Positions 1 to 13,221 are shown, counted from the stretch's first letter. The stretch: 64,000 bases of DNA from Cristatella mucedo (GCA_009760855.2 WPIO01000028.1:870001-934000), one strand, 5' to 3'. Numbers and translations: made by a program. Notes: generated from the sequence alone by a model not told the origin.

Positions 1-126
1 TTGGGCCTTGATGGGAAGTTAAGACCTTTGCAGTTGTGCCTTCGGCTGTGATTCGTGCTGGTAAAACCCCTCGGTGACGTTCATGAGGGACGACTGCGGA
101 CGTGTGCGGTTTTGTTGCGTCTGCAG

Positions 127-3100
127 TTCCTGGATGCCGTGAAATTCTTTGAGCTGGGCCTGGAGATCAATGCTCTGCACACGGGCGCCTGGTTTTCGTG
201 CGGCTGTGCAGCCATGGCAGCCGGCGAATACCAGAAGGCAGCTCGATCTTTCCAGCGCTGTGTCTCCATCGAAAGCGACGTGAGTCTTTTTCTCTCCTCT
301 GGCAGCACTTCACGGCGTTCTTTCTCGGGTCGTCTTGTAGCGCGTGTATCTTGCGTTGTAGAATTTCGAGGCGTGGAATAATCTGGCTGCCGCTTATATC
401 AGGTCTCACCAGAAGTAAGGGGCCTGTTTTTGCTTTTCAATTGGAACACTTTTTGGTGTCCCTGCAAGCTTTAAGCCTTCTTTAAGCCACTTAAATCGAG
501 AGTGACCCGTCGTGAGGGGTGCATGCGCTAGTGGTGCTTCGCTTGTCAGCACTGCTGATGTGCTTTGCAATAACATATCACAGTACTGACAAGGGTCGCA
601 CCGATGGCACTATCCTTGACTGAGGCGGCCGGGCTGCAGAATGGCTGTGCGCAACTGCTGCCAAAGCAGGTTGTGGTCTGCTGTAAATCGTTCATATCAC
701 AGCCCTGCTTTGGTAAGAGTGGCTCACATTGCACGCAGCTACAGCCTTTCGCTCTTGAGCCTGTGTGTGAGCGGGCAGCCGTGGGGGCGAGCGAATCCCA
801 CCTGCGCGTGCTTGCATGGCTCGCTGGGACGCTGCTCATCAAAGCCGCTGTGATCTGGTGCGCTGTGTCACATCACAGCTGCTTTGGTGAGTAGCGCCAC
901 AGCGCAGGCATTAGCTCTCTGCCCTGCTGCCTCTGCCGGTTGCCACACCCCAATCAGTAAACAGGTGACAACATAACCTGCCCGTGCCGAGTCAAAGGCT
1001 TCCTTTTAACTGGCTTTCAGGGAGCCATGGTGCGTGCTTAATGCCAAAGCTCAGCTCCAGCCATCGCTCAGAGTGAACCTTCGTGGAGACCTGCTCATGC
1101 TGCTATTGCGCTCTTTTTTTTGCCTAGGCCTCGAGCTCTCGCTGTGCTTGAAGATGCATTGAAATGCAACTACGAAAATTGGCGCGTGTGGGAAAACTAT
1201 CTTGTGGTAGGTCGATTTCCTTCGGCATCCAGAAGGCTATGCTGCGGGCAGAGTTGCAAATCGTGCAGCCTTTGGGGATAGGTGCAACGTTGTGTCTAGT
1301 GTAACTTCGTAGCACCGTTTCACTGTTTCGTCCCGATCTCATTGCTCCACCCACCTTACAGGCAGGTTGATCGGTGGCTGCAATGCCGTCGGGCAGACCA
1401 ACGTCGGGCCTCATATTTTCATACTTAACCTAGGGTATTCCTGACCGACGCACATTCGTGCGAGTTGCAGAAATGTCGTGTGCGTGCATTTCAGAAACGA
1501 GCTAACCTTGCTTAAACTTTATTTTCTGAGCCAGGCCTCGGCCGGTTTGTCACTGTTGGTCAGCTATGATGGTGGCGTCTTTGTTACAAGCCTCAGCTGT
1601 CGGTGGCTCCCGGCCAGAGAGAAGAGCAGGTTACCGTAGGTTTAGTGTCGTGCGTGTTTAGTATCAAGCGTGCAATAGCCAATGAGTACTATGCTCATGC
1701 TAGCAGAGTGCTCAAGCAAGTAAGATAGCACTCGTGGCAGCCGGTTCATGAGACCTTTAGCTAGTTGCCTGCTCTGTCTAAATCGCGCACAGATAAGCAT
1801 GCAAAGCACGTCGGAACAAAAAAAAGAGAGAGAACAAATTCTCTGGGGCGAGGGAGAGGTGACCGAAACAGGCACGTGCATCTTTACCTTTCTCAGCCGG
1901 CGACTGGGACGTGGCCATGTTCCGATCCCTCGCGTCTCGCTCCCACTCGGGTTCGGTCTACTCAAGCCTCCGTCAGCAGCCGACCTTCGAGCTTAGTCCT
2001 GTCACCGTTGTTGCCTCTTAAAATTGTAAATCCGTGTCCTCTAAGTGGTTGTGCAGCTTTCATTAATGTATTGCTCCTGGTGCTTATGTGGCAGCACTCC
2101 ATGTTTGTATCCTGACCTTATAAACGATTCTCGTAGGCTGTTCTGCATCCCATTGCTGTCTGCTTTCGGGGAAGTGTAGTGAAATTCGTCCATCGAATTC
2201 GTCCATCGTCCATGTACTTCGATTTTTTGCGCGTCTGCCAGTGGTTGCCTCTAGTTGAGCCTTGAACTGATTCCGTGACATGTACATGTTGCCCTTTTCA
2301 TCGAGGCACCCGTGAATTATGGGATACGACGACTGTTGTCACTTAGCTTAATTTACGACTGGAAAAAGTGTGCAGCTCATTTTCTACGACCTGCTCTCCT
2401 CACCCAGCTGGTTGGGATTTTTGCAGCATAAGTACAATTAATCAAGTATCGAGGCTGTGTTTTCGGTGAAGCGCAGGCAGTGTGTATCTGGTGCTCATGT
2501 CAGTGCTGACTGGTGGTTGGTCTGCTTCTACTTATTTCTCACCCCGGTGACCTGCACATGGCTGTCAACAAGGGCAGCCTTGGCTAAGAAGGCAGGCTCT
2601 GTGTTTTATCCTGCTCATCCCGTGGGAGTCAGAGAGACACAGTACCTCGATCAAATTTGCAAGCAGAAAATACCGTTGCCAATCATTTCGTAGGGCTGTC
2701 GTGTAGCTAGCAGTTTCTCATCTATGGGATTATGTGTGTGTTACAGCTTATGAGTTTGGTCGACTCAACCCTTGTTAGCACTCCTTCCTCAGATGCGAAG
2801 TCCAGTAGATCCGACCATTAGCCTAGGACGATGTAACTTAACTAGTTCCTGCAATCCATGCTGGTTGGCCAACGGCTGCCGACTGTCCGACTGCTGCCGT
2901 CCCAGGGTGCGTGACTTCCAGTTGGTGACGGTAAGTACTTGCTACCCATGTGTGGTGGGTGGCACTTGCGGTGCGATGTGTGTGTAAAATAGCACCGTAG
3001 AAAGCCGACTTCTGTGTGCAGGTAGATTGCAGTACTTTGACTCAACCTGCTTAGTTGCCAGTAAACCAAGTCGAACAGTGTGTACCGGAATCCTAGGTGA

Positions 3101-6100
3101 AAGCTCAGACCATTGCAACTGCCTGGCCTTTGGCTGGCAAGCCCAGTGGTGTTGCTTCTATCCTTTGACTGCGTGCTGGTGTACGCAATCAACTCCTGAG
3201 TTGTGCTAGCTTACGAGACGATTTGTAGCTGCTGTCCTTGGTTGCTTTTAGCCGATCTGTTGGCAAGAGGTTGTCGGTGTGTCCACCAGCTGTAAGCATG
3301 GCTAAGTATTGCTTTGTAAGCATTTTTTTACTTATCCGATTTGCATCGGTTTCTGAATACATTCCATGCCCTGCAATCAGCTTCCGTCTCCTGCCAATAC
3401 AGCCAGCAGATTTCTTCGCCACGATGTTATGCTTTTGTCTACATGCATACGTGCAGCCTGAAATATGTTTTTAGCATTTGTGCCATCCAGCATGCTTCAC
3501 CAGGCATGTCTTTATGCTATTTTTTTAAGTACGTTCGATCTGCTTCGGGCTGCCAATGTGGTATGCTAAATTCTGTGTGCCTATATCATCGTTCATTACA
3601 CTTGTTCCTTTTGTCGATCGATTGTGATTACAGGTTGCTACTGACTGTGGAGCATTTGATGCCGTGATAAGGGCTGCACATCGCTTACTTGACCTGAAAG
3701 ATAAATGGAACGATCCACAGGTATTCCTCGCATTGTGTGCATGCGTGCTGCGTCATGCTTTCGAGAGATAATGTCATACCCTTTGGGCCAAAATAAACCT
3801 ACCATCAGCAGGGATTGGCAGCCTGGTCTTGTTAGTGCGGTCATTGATGTCTGTATGCCTAGCCCATGGGCTGTGCGATGGAGGTAGTGAAGCCCCCTCC
3901 CCAGTGGCATGCAAGCTGTCTTCAAAAAAATCCTATCAACTGATGATGTACTCCAGGGAGTGGATGCCTTTTCACTCGGCTGTCAGTAGCCGCGTGCTTC
4001 TGATCGTCTGCCTTCCTAGGTCATCGTCATTCTCTGTCGGGCCGTTCTCGAAAACTGCAACGATATGTATGGCAAGCCAGCGCAGAGCCACAAATCGGAC
4101 TTGATGCAGCTTCTTGGAAGGCTGACTGCCAAGGTGACACCCGACGCAGACACGTGGTGCATGTATGCGCGACTACTCCTGACGGGCAGTGAGAAGGACG
4201 TGCCCGAGAATGTGGATCGGGTAAGGTGGATGGATCTGGCAGATTTCGGCATGGCTCTGGTTTAATCATTGCAGCATATACTCAGCATCAAAAAAATTTC
4301 CAAGTATGGCCGAGGTTGGCGTGGCTGTAAATTTGTTCGGGCAATGTATAAGAGGGTAGACTTCGATGCCATCCGTGCTACAGCTATTTGCAGCAAGTGA
4401 AAATATTTATTGGCAGCCCAAAAACTCATATGCTGCTGGCACGTATGCATTTATTGTGACATCGTCCCAGGACGATTCTTTATGACCTCCTTCGTGTGGC
4501 TACGCATAGATGCCACCAGTTTCTTCGTTGTCTCTTCTGCTGCAACACATTCTGCTGAGCATGAGTTTTACTTAAAGGGTCGGCCATTGGAGTAGGCCGA
4601 CTGCCTGCCTGTCGACATCGTTCCATGGTCATTCTATGTGGTACTGATTAGGCGACTGGCTGGGCCACTGCATTGCCATCAAGCAGCGACTCGTCAAAAA
4701 GTACTTCACCGACCTGGCAGTGTGCTTAGGGTCCTTAACTTGCTGACAAATGTAACGAAGCTCGAGCAAAGCATTTGAGCCTTGAGATCGAATTTGCTTG
4801 ACCAGTAGTAACTTTAGAGGACTTGTTGACAATGTGCGAAACAACAAAGCGATTCATGAAGGTTAACGTCTGCAGCAGTCGGGTCTCGTAGATGTGGGGC
4901 CTGAGACGTGGACTGGGAACACGGTAATATGAGCACGATTCGAGATGCTCAGACGAACTTCTTACTGGGCAAAAGAAAGTGAAGTGTAACTGTTAAATAG
5001 AGTCGCTAGGACTCGCTCGGCACGATTTCAGACCGGCTGTGCTTAATGGATTGCTGCAGGAGGACTGCACGAGGCAGTGAGTGTGGATCCCGACGAATAA
5101 TGGTCGTCGCATACCATAGTTTACGCTCGGAATGGTCTAAGGCTGAACTCAGGCTGTTTAACTAACATCGCTCGGCAGCCCAACAGCATGCCAGTCATTG
5201 TCGTGTGTGGGCCATTGCGTAATCCAGGATCGTCCTTTGTGGTGTTGATAAGCATGTAGCACCAATGCCTCCTTAAGTATTATTGATTTCATTCGTTGCT
5301 ATCACTATATTTAGGCACTGCAGTACCTGCACAAGTCCTACAGGTGCATCACACTCAACTCTGACTGGGACAAGGATGTTGGCAAGTGCAAGGCTGTCAC
5401 CAGTCAAATTGTCGATCTGGCCACTGGTGAGTCCAGTTAACTGCTGGCACTTGACGATTCGAGATCGCCACACTCGAATGCATGTCAATGTCATGAAGTG
5501 CATCAGCACTGCATCTTACGTGCTGGCATCAGCATCGTATTGAATCCACACCTTGCCATCCATCGATAATCTGTTTCAGTGACACAGTAGTTATGTCTTG
5601 CTACTGCCAGAAAACGTGAATGCTTATATATAAGTGCTTATTAGCTAATTTGTGATTAGCTATGGGTAATAGCCGATATGCAGCATGAGTACTGCATCTG
5701 CACTTTTGCACACCTGCAGTTCAGTTGTAAGGGAGCAGTTGACAAATATGAGTTGTTTGGGTAACTAGGACAGAAGAGGCAACTTGGATCGTTTGATTCT
5801 ATGCAGAAATATTGCAGTTCTAACCAATTGGGTATCTTCTGTTCTTTAATTCGAGCCTACCTATCAGATCTGCTCCCCCACCAGGCTAAGCATCGTACCA
5901 CACGCTTTTCGGAATCTAGTCGTTTACTTATACCTCGTACAAATTTCGAATCCTTTGGAGACCATGCCCCTAGTTCATTTTCTACCAAAGCCTGGAACTC
6001 ACTTGCGACTTGCTTCACTCCATCTCCTGACTTGACCACATTTAAAAAGAAACTAAAAACTTGTCTGATTATCTCGGGCATTTAGTGGGTACATGTGCTT

Positions 6101-6998
6101 CGTCCTTTACATGCTTACACACTGCAAGTTGCCACTAACCATTTTTGCATGCTGGCCCTAAATGTAAATATAACAGTGCATGTCACCCCCGAATCATGTT
6201 ATGCTTGTTATCATTGAACATGCTACCACTAATCATTTGATCGTGCGTCCTTGGCAGCAAATGTAACGTGCCTAGAAAGAGATTTACTTCTCTGGTGGCG
6301 CTATATCAAACTAATTATTATTATTCTGTGGACTTACTTTGCCTAAGACCTGTAGGACGAGCCGATTTACCCTGCAATCAACCCCCTAGCTAGAAATGGC
6401 ATGCCAGTGTTGTTCCTGGGGCTGAATGTACCACGGTGTAGTGAACGATAGATATTTTCTTAATTCTTAGCAATAGCTGTAGGGCAGCTGTTGTCTGCTG
6501 CTGAGCAAAGGGATGTGCATGTTAAGTTGACTTTAGATTTTGGGGTCCTCTTCTGTCTGTCCGTTGCCTTACTTTGCTGCCAGTGTCGTCGTATTATTGA
6601 GACACTGCTAAATACATATACTTGTCCTTTGAATGTTGCGTTCTCCTTGTAGCTTATATGAATGCCTACGAGTTGCAACATAATTCACAGTTGCTGTCGT
6701 CGGTGAGATTGCAATTAAAGGGAATCGTCACTCGAATACGGGTGAGTTCTTCGTGCAACGATTTGCCTCTGTCCAGCCCTGTAAGCCGTATTTGCATGTT
6801 AGCTTAATTTTTATATCGGCTTCTGTTGCTCGGTAAGCAGCAAACCGCTGACTCCTTGTTTTGCAGCAGCGGCACACCGACCCTATCACTGGCCTGTTGA
6901 ACTCGGAGCTAATGGAGCCTGTGGCAGCAGTAGAATCGGCACTGTCTGCTGTACTGGCCAAGGCTGAAACCTCACACGACCTGCCTCGTGCCAGTTGA
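127..6998 (+). CDS. TTC27: TTC27-like TPR protein, C-terminal eight exons (5' part outside window)
   Basis: Coding exons 127-279, 362-414, 1128-1206, 3634-3720, 4020-4220, 5315-5426, 6653-6741 and 6867-6998 (stop TGA 6996-6998) join in one frame and give 301 residues. All introns are GT-AG and all junction phases agree. Visible TPR-type motifs include GAWFSCGCAAMAAGEYQKAA, then EAWNNLAAAYIRSHQK, ALKCNYENWRVWENY, HRLLDLKDKW and SSVRLQLKG, in the same order as the C-terminal third of animal TTC27 (human about 840 residues). TPRs are helical pairs that mediate protein-protein contacts; the precise role of TTC27 is poorly known. Position 127 follows a CTGCAG acceptor, so 1-126 is intron and the N-terminal ~540 residues must lie upstream. 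Introns are 82 to about 2430 bp; the one at 5427-6652 carries a LINE fragment. Residue identity with the family is clear; splice sites are inferred from consensus and phase. Confidence 0.9.
5801..6335 (+). mobile_element. LINE family A, 3'-end fragment in TTC27 intron
   Basis: This fragment encodes the last ~80 residues of a CR1/L2-type non-LTR retrotransposon protein (RAYLSDLL, LLIPRTNFESFGD, KAWNSLATC, LTTFKKKLKT), then a stop and an untranslated tail. The tail ends in the motif GTGCCTAGAAAGAGATTTAC...GGCGCTATATCAAA followed by a short ATT repeat. This tail (GCGCCTAGAAAGAGATT, a few bases, TTCTCTGAGGGCGC) can fold as a stem-loop and defines what I call family A. The copy is 5'-truncated and in the same orientation as TTC27. 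Confidence 0.8.
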
Positions 6999-8849
6999 TG
7001 CTGCCGTGCTTGTGGCTAGTTTGTGTCTCTGTGCTACTTTAGGAGCCGACGTGCCCGTGTGATGCTTGAGGACTAAGGCTTTATGCCGGGTTTGATTATC
7101 GCTGGTCCTTACGTAGACAGCTTGGCCGCACGTGGAGGACAGCTTCTGTGATGACCATGCTGAGACTTGCTCATATTTGGGACATTAAGTGTCGACATTC
7201 CTCGTGGCCTAATCTTGGTCGAGTGCTAATCTTGTTCCAGTTGTGTCTGTGCTTCAGAGGAGTTTTATTTGCCTGAAGCAGATTTCTCCAATAAAAGTGG
7301 CCGGTACTTGGTAACTGTTTGACTATCTGGTTCATTCTCCAGCACAACTGGTGAGAACTGGCTACTACAGCATAGCCTAAATGAATCGCAGCACGCGATG
7401 GCTGCCAGGTAGCTAACCTGCTCCTTAAAAAATAGCTCCATGTGTGCTTATGTTAAGCTGCTACCACAGGGCGTCACTTGTGCACACTTATGCAAACCTC
7501 TGTGCCTCCATTCGTCCAGCCGTTCGTTGTGCATGTGGATTGCACTACTACTACTAACCGAAGACTCTTAGGTAAATATAGCCAATCTATAAGATCCACT
7601 TCAACGTTACGTCTGACCTATCTAAGTAGTACTATGAAATAGCAGTACTGTTTTAGGCTTGGACTTTTTAAAGTCTTGAGAGCCGTTGAGTTAAGTGCTG
7701 CTAAGGACGACTCGCCTACGTGTATCGCCTCATAATATGCCAAATAGTACGTCGCTATTTTAGTCGCATTTTGTATACTGTTAAAAGACCAGGTGGTAAC
7801 CAGGCGAAAGGCTTCAGCGGTTGCCGGCGAATTAAGTAGCATGGAATGTCCGAGTAGCGGTGCCACGTGACTTTTGGTAACCATTTAGTAATAATGAATC
7901 GTTTTACAGCGCCCAGAGAGAAGTAAATCTTCCTATTCGCTTAAAATGTGATGGAAAGGGAGCAAGCAGGCCGATCGGGTAGCGATAGTGCTAAATTTGC
8001 GAACGTGAAGGACAATTCGAGAGCAAGTGCTGTGAGGAAGGTGGTTTTTGGTTTCTTTTCAGGTGTCGTGTATTAGTTTCATTAAACTTTGCTGGTCAAC
8101 ATTTTTGGGCCAGCCCGAAGTAGCCGTTTGCCGATGGGGACATTCGTTTCGGCGAACTGATATACTAGTGCCCTATTTAACCTATTTCGTTCTTGTCGAT
8201 AAACTTAAGAAAACCTTACTCCCCATGTGTAGCAGAAGTTGCCACCCTAATTCATACGGCCCGCATGTCATTCGAAACGTATGAGGGCCGACAAACAAGT
8301 AAAAATGCTCCACGTTGCACGTTCGGAAATGTAGTCAGTAAATTTTAGCCATACGGTTCACAATAGGGGGAGTTAAGACTTTCACATGCTGGAGCTATGT
8401 ATATAACCCTTTATGTATTCTGTATGTCAAGATACTTGGTTGAGGAGGCTCGTTAAAGGATGCTTCGTAGTTGGACGGGTAGCACGCATAACATTAGCAA
8501 GTGGACAGCCGGCAAGAACCTAGTCAAATGGCACTCGGTGCTGCTTCTTACGCAAGCTGAAGGCGGCCAACGAGCCATTGACAGGTGTGGCCTCCCACCC
8601 CCCCTCCCCGATAATTCTGCGGTATGGGGACACTAATTGGGCTTGCTACCCCTGAATATTGTGTTTTACTCTTATTTGGGACATCGTTAAGCGAATAGAT
8701 TGAGCTTCGAGAGTTGTTGAGTGTACCGCAGGAGATTCAGCACGAATCCTAGGTGTGCATCGGTTTTCAAGCTACAGTTTGCCTTCCACTTTGGTCCTTG
8801 GTATAGGGTTTAAAAGGTTTTTATGCTAAGGATGCAACGGGATTCAAGG
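6999..8849. other. TTC27 3' UTR, then unique-looking intergenic DNA
   Basis: 6999 to about 7315 is the TTC27 3' untranslated region. From there to 8849 I see no gene, no recognisable repeat and no open frame with protein-like composition. Confidence 0.5.
7290..7295 (+). terminator. TTC27 poly(A) signal
   Basis: AATAAA lies 292 bp after the TTC27 stop codon, on the coding strand, with no better hexamer before it. The cleavage site would be expected some 10-30 bp downstream. Confidence 0.7.
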
Positions 8850-9530
8850 GATTCCGAATTTAGGTGTCGTCTTTGACAGCGGCCTAAATTTTGAAAGTTT
8901 CATTAAGAAGACTGCCTCCACAGCTAGCCATCACGTCCGATCCCTATCACGGGGTTTGAAAAAAATTAAACTAGCTCGGTTCTGTCTCGACTAGATTATG
9001 GCAATTCTATTCTGACTGGGCTACTGAAAAAGCCACTAGCCCACAGCAGCTGGCGATCAATATGGTTGCAAGGCTAGTTGGCAAATTCCCAGAAGTTTGA
9101 CTGTGTCTCCTTTAGTGAAAGAGCTTCAATGGCTCCCGGTAGATGAACGGAAACAGAGTCGAGTTCTTAGGCTGACCCACAAGGCTCGGAACGGTTTGAC
9201 TCCATACCTTGCTGAACTGCTGCACCAGCTTCAACCTCGCGCCCTCATATGCTCTATGTGAAATGAATTAGCTGTTCCATTCCTTCGCTTAAAGATGGTT
9301 GGCAGCAGAAGCTTTTGTTCTGCAGGTCCTAAACTGTGAAGATCAATTCTACAATTCTTAGGACATTATTGCTTGAGCTGAAGTCTGTCGGCTAGCGAAT
9401 GTGTACCGAAAGCCGCGTAGGCTTTGAGTGTGCTATGGAAAACTCTGTTGCCTATAGAAAACACCCATTTAGTCTTTGTGGCTTTGCGAAGTTACAGAAA
9501 GAGCATTACATTACATTCAGCAACTTTTAC
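8850..9530 (+). mobile_element. LINE family B, decayed 3' copy
   Basis: The frame reads as the reverse transcriptase C-terminal region of a second non-LTR family: GVVFDSGLNFESFIKKTAST, then LQWLPVDERKQSRVLRLTHK, YLAELLHQ and AVPFLRLKMVGSRSFCSAGP. Several stops and frameshifts interrupt it. The 3' end has the family B tail, a region ending in GCATTACATTACATTC, so the terminal repeat is (CATTA)n. Family B is a different lineage from family A, which ends in ATT repeats. Confidence 0.75.
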
Positions 9531-10573
9531 CCAGGATTGTGCACGGAAAGGAAGTAGAATGTCGAACTTACTGCAGATGACCTTAGATCATTCCTGGCCA
9601 TGAAACTAGTAGCCCGGTAACCTCCACCGGTAGGGCTGGGCTTGGGCTCTACCAGGACCGGCGTGCTAGGGTTGATAGCGTGCAAGATAAGAGGTAGGCC
9701 GAAGAGGAAAGATGGCTCCCAAATGGCAGTGCAACGACCGCAACGGGGTTGATGGACTACGACCTAGTCGGCGCTAACTCACGCGGTTACACGAAATAAG
9801 TTCAAGAAAGACTGAACCTGGCAAATGCTGGCATTTCCACTTCCGGCAAGACATGGTCAGTTGCTACCACTCTGCAATCTGGAGAGGTAGCAGCTAAGAA
9901 GTGCGCGAGGTGAGCAGCTGTTGGATAACTGAAACAGGGCCAGTTTGCACGGAGGCATTGTTCGCATGGAAACACAACCAGGTGCAGCAGGCGGTTCCGG
10001 AAAAAAGTGCCGGTTGAAGCAAAATCAGGAAAGGAGACAGAAGAGAGCGATGCAGTCCGTGTGTCTGTTCCCGCAAGAGAGAGGCGAGGTGGGAGTCGGC
10101 GACGGCCGCTCAACGGACGCCCTCGATAACAAGGATAGTCGTGCCGGATACAGTCTGTTGATCCCATAAATCCCAGGAGCAGGTGACAGGCGATGGCGAA
10201 CCATCCCAGGATGGTTTTGACAGTGGATGTGCTGTTGAACAGTCAGCGTCCAGATATCTTCATGGGATCCATACCCCTTAAAACGTGATTCTTGTCGAGC
10301 TCACTATACACGAAGGCGGAAAACGTGGAGATAGCACATGAGCTGAAGACTTGTCTCTGCAGTGAGAGAGTGAAGAGTGGCGGTGTAAAATGTCTTCGGC
10401 GGAAGTGGGTGCTAGAGGGGCTTCGTGGTTCGGTCGGCGACCTTATCCTCGTGTGCAACATTGTAACGGCAAAAAGATGCAACCGGCAGCAAAGGAGTGA
10501 CCATCGTGGCTGAAATCTGCGGCTGGCTGATTTGATCGGAGTAATCAAAATTCTTTCTTAGGAGCATCTAGAG
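9531..10573. other. Intergenic, nothing recognised
   Basis: I see no supported gene, repeat family or RNA here. Short open frames on both strands lack protein-like composition. Confidence 0.4.
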
Positions 10574-11000
10574 CAGAGGTCGACAAACTCCGGGCCTTTA
10601 GGCAAGATATGACCTAGATAGTACTCCAGTCCGGCCTAACGCTCCCCCCCAGTTAGTTATCATTGGATCCGGCCTAATGTAGTTGTCAAGGTTTTATTCC
10701 CATACGTTACTGCCGGTTGTAGCTCAAGTTGTCTGTGGCCTGTGTTTATTTGTAGAACTAATATCAGTCGCTTTTATGAAACCGAAGTGGCTGACAGGGG
10801 ACGGATGATAAATGTCTACCCCAATAATTCCCGCTTGCATTCGTGAGTCTGTTGCGACTGTTTGTTCGTCTGGACACCCTCTCTCCCCCCCCCCCTCTCC
10901 CCGGCGGCCCTGTAGAGTGGGCGTGGTTTCGTCTGGCCTAGTGTGTGCCTTCTTGACCTCCTGAAATGGCCCAGCGGTCCGAATAGTTTGCCGACCCCTG
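10574..11000. mobile_element. hAT-type non-autonomous DNA transposon (MITE), 427 bp
   Basis: The left end is CAGAGGTCGACAAACTC and the right end is the inverted GTTTGCCGACCCCTG, that is, terminal inverted repeats close to CAGGGGTCGGCAAAC, which is typical of hAT elements. The flanking 8-mers are ATCTAGAG and ACCGAGAG (6 of 8 match), consistent with an eroded 8-bp target duplication; ATCTAGAG also fits the TCTAGA-centred preference of one hAT group. No transposase frame is inside. Confidence 0.75.
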
Positions 11001-11167
11001 ACCGAGAGAATGCTCGGCCAAGCTGTTAGTGGGTCCAAGCGCTGATTCTGCCAAATGTCACCTCTTCCTGTGAAACTCTACTCCCCATCATTATAAATCC
11101 TCTGAGAGAGTCCGGTGTTCTTGGTCCCTTTCAGGATGCCAAGCCTTAAACGGGATATCCATGCGAG

Positions 11168-11233
<66 letters not shown>

Positions 11234-12546
11234 GTGTGTATATATATATATATATATATCTTGTATATAGGTGCTTACATTTTCACTGTATCGAGTTGCA
11301 ACTGCTTCTTATAATTGTTGCACACAAGCTGGTGGAGATCATAAGCGCTCTAGGAATGCCAGCCGTGTTATTGCCCACCACATGCAATCCCCTAGATTTT
11401 TGCTTTCGCGAACGCAGAAATCTCCCTTGCTTCGCCCATCTCTCAGTACTTGTTAGGTACTCTCTGATCTTTATTTTTAGTGGCAAAAGAATTTAATCTA
11501 AGCTTAACTTCTTGGAAATTTCGCTTTGCTGATAAAAGCATTCAACATAAGCGCCATTTTAGCGAGATTCGTCATCATTGGTTGGACGCCATTTTTAAAA
11601 GAAATTGCACTTTAGGGAGCTATTTTCTAATATTGTTGGCTTCCCCTACTTTTTAAGTTGAGAAAGACTGATTTATTATCAAAGGATTTATACTACGATT
11701 AATATGGTGTGCTACGTCTCGGCCTGAAGCGTCGCGAAAGGTCTTTATCGGTAGAATTTGCACTTTTTCAGCAATCTCGTGAGCTTTTGATGGCACCAGT
11801 ACACGCCAGTACATATGCAGACTATGTATACACAGATTTCCATGATGTGTAAGTTGGATGCGTACGTGTGTAGGTAAGTATTTATGCATACTTTTGATTT
11901 ATTTTTATATTAATTCGTATAAACATATATGCTCTATGTCGATTTGTATGTAGCCGTATATCCATGCGACCCGGCTAGTTAACACCCACTTTGTCCACAG
12001 AATCTCTCGCTGTGCTGAATAGTTTGTGTGGTAAAAATGCTCAGCTCCGGATCAACTCAACCAGGATAAAAGTAATTTTTGAAGCTAGTTTTTTGCGCAC
12101 TTTTTGTACGGAACGGATTGTGCACCGCTGCCACGTGTTGGTTAAACGTTCTCCGAACTCCGGTAATGAGCAGAAACCGCCACAACAAGATTTATATCAG
12201 GAGTCTACTGTACAAATCTTGGCGTTTAGCTGTCCGCACGGCCTGATAAATAATGAAAATTCTGGAAATCCGTGCAATTAAGCCCTAGCCCCAGCGTGCC
12301 TACTTATGAAATGATTTTTCCGTCGTCATCCCACTCTTGATACAAGTTCACTCCCAACGTTTTGCACCGTGCCTACATTTGCCACTTCATCGGGGATGGG
12401 CACGGCTCTACTTGCACGCACCTACATTTATGTTACGCAGATAAGCACACACGCCTATATTCAGTGGCAGAGCCATGATTTTCACCTAGGACGCAAGGCG
12501 TGTACAATATTCATGTTAGGGTAAAAGAAACTCAAAGGTTTTCATG
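11001..12546. other. Intergenic with compound CA/TA microsatellite
   Basis: Apart from the CA/TA repeat at 11173-11260 this is AT-rich sequence in which I recognise nothing. Confidence 0.4.
11173..11260. repeat. Compound microsatellite (CA)n-(TG)n-(TA)n
   Basis: An almost pure run of CA from about 11173 to 11231 passes through GTGTGTG into TA repeats up to about 11260. Confidence 0.98.
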
Positions 12547-12548
12547 TA

Positions 12549-13221
12549 CAGTCGTCTCTCATTGATCGCAGTTAATCAGTTCCCGACTCTATTGCGATAA
12601 GTCAATTTTCTTCGAATTAGGATTCTTTATTTATAAATTGAATATTTTCGTACTTACCATGAACAACTTGTTCACGACCATTTAAATACGGTTTTTTACT
12701 TTACTAGAGCTCTCTGGACATGAAATAACACTCCTTTAGTCACCATTGCACTCGTATTACCCAATATATTAGACAAAATAAGAGAAAGTAAGACACATTA
12801 GAAGTTACAAATATCACATTGTTATTTTTGTACATTTAATTACACGCACACAGTTCTTACACACAGCCACTAACCTATGAAAATAGTGCAACTTGTTCGA
12901 CGACGAAGCGATTAAGATGACAGGATATACTTCACAGCTAAGAAGAGCTAGGCTACTGCTCCTCTGAAGGCACGACTTCAGCAGGAGAGTCTTCAGTTGG
13001 TGCAGTATCTTCAACAGGTGCATCGTCGTCGTCTTCCGTGCTCCGTGCTCACAGTACGTTTAATTGTAATGCAGGGTTACATAATTGACTCAGACAACCG
13101 AGCGCGCGCTGCATCATTTTCACTATCTCGATCAACTTTTTGATGAATATAAACGAATTTGAAAAAACCGAGATAGCGCGACGCCGCAAAAGTCGAAGCG
13201 CCAAGTGGCGCGGGACGACTG
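12549..13221. mobile_element. pogo/Tigger-like DNA transposon remnant, 673 bp
   Basis: The left end CAGTCGTCTCTC and the right end GCGGGACGACTG are inverted copies (CAGTCGTC then one mismatch), and both are flanked by TA (12547-12548 and 13222-13223). This is the signature of the Tc1/mariner superfamily, and the terminal CAGTCGTC fits pogo/Tigger elements. On the minus strand 12953-13041 can be read as an acidic tail (TEDDDDAPVEDTAPTEDSPA, ending at a stop), which resembles the acidic C-termini of pogo transposases. The rest of the transposase is absent, so this is an internally deleted copy. Parts of the AT-rich interior look familiar from fish genomes, but that is memory, not a search. Confidence 0.65.

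Noticed and set aside
1-126. Coding sequence before the first TTC27 exon, using an in-frame CTG/ATG
   Set aside because: The frame upstream of 127 does not resemble the family, and a CTGCAG acceptor immediately precedes the conserved part.
12953-13041. Acidic minus-strand tail as the last exon of a chaperone-like host gene
   Set aside because: It lies within TA-flanked inverted ends and has no upstream exon or acceptor; a transposase remnant explains it better.
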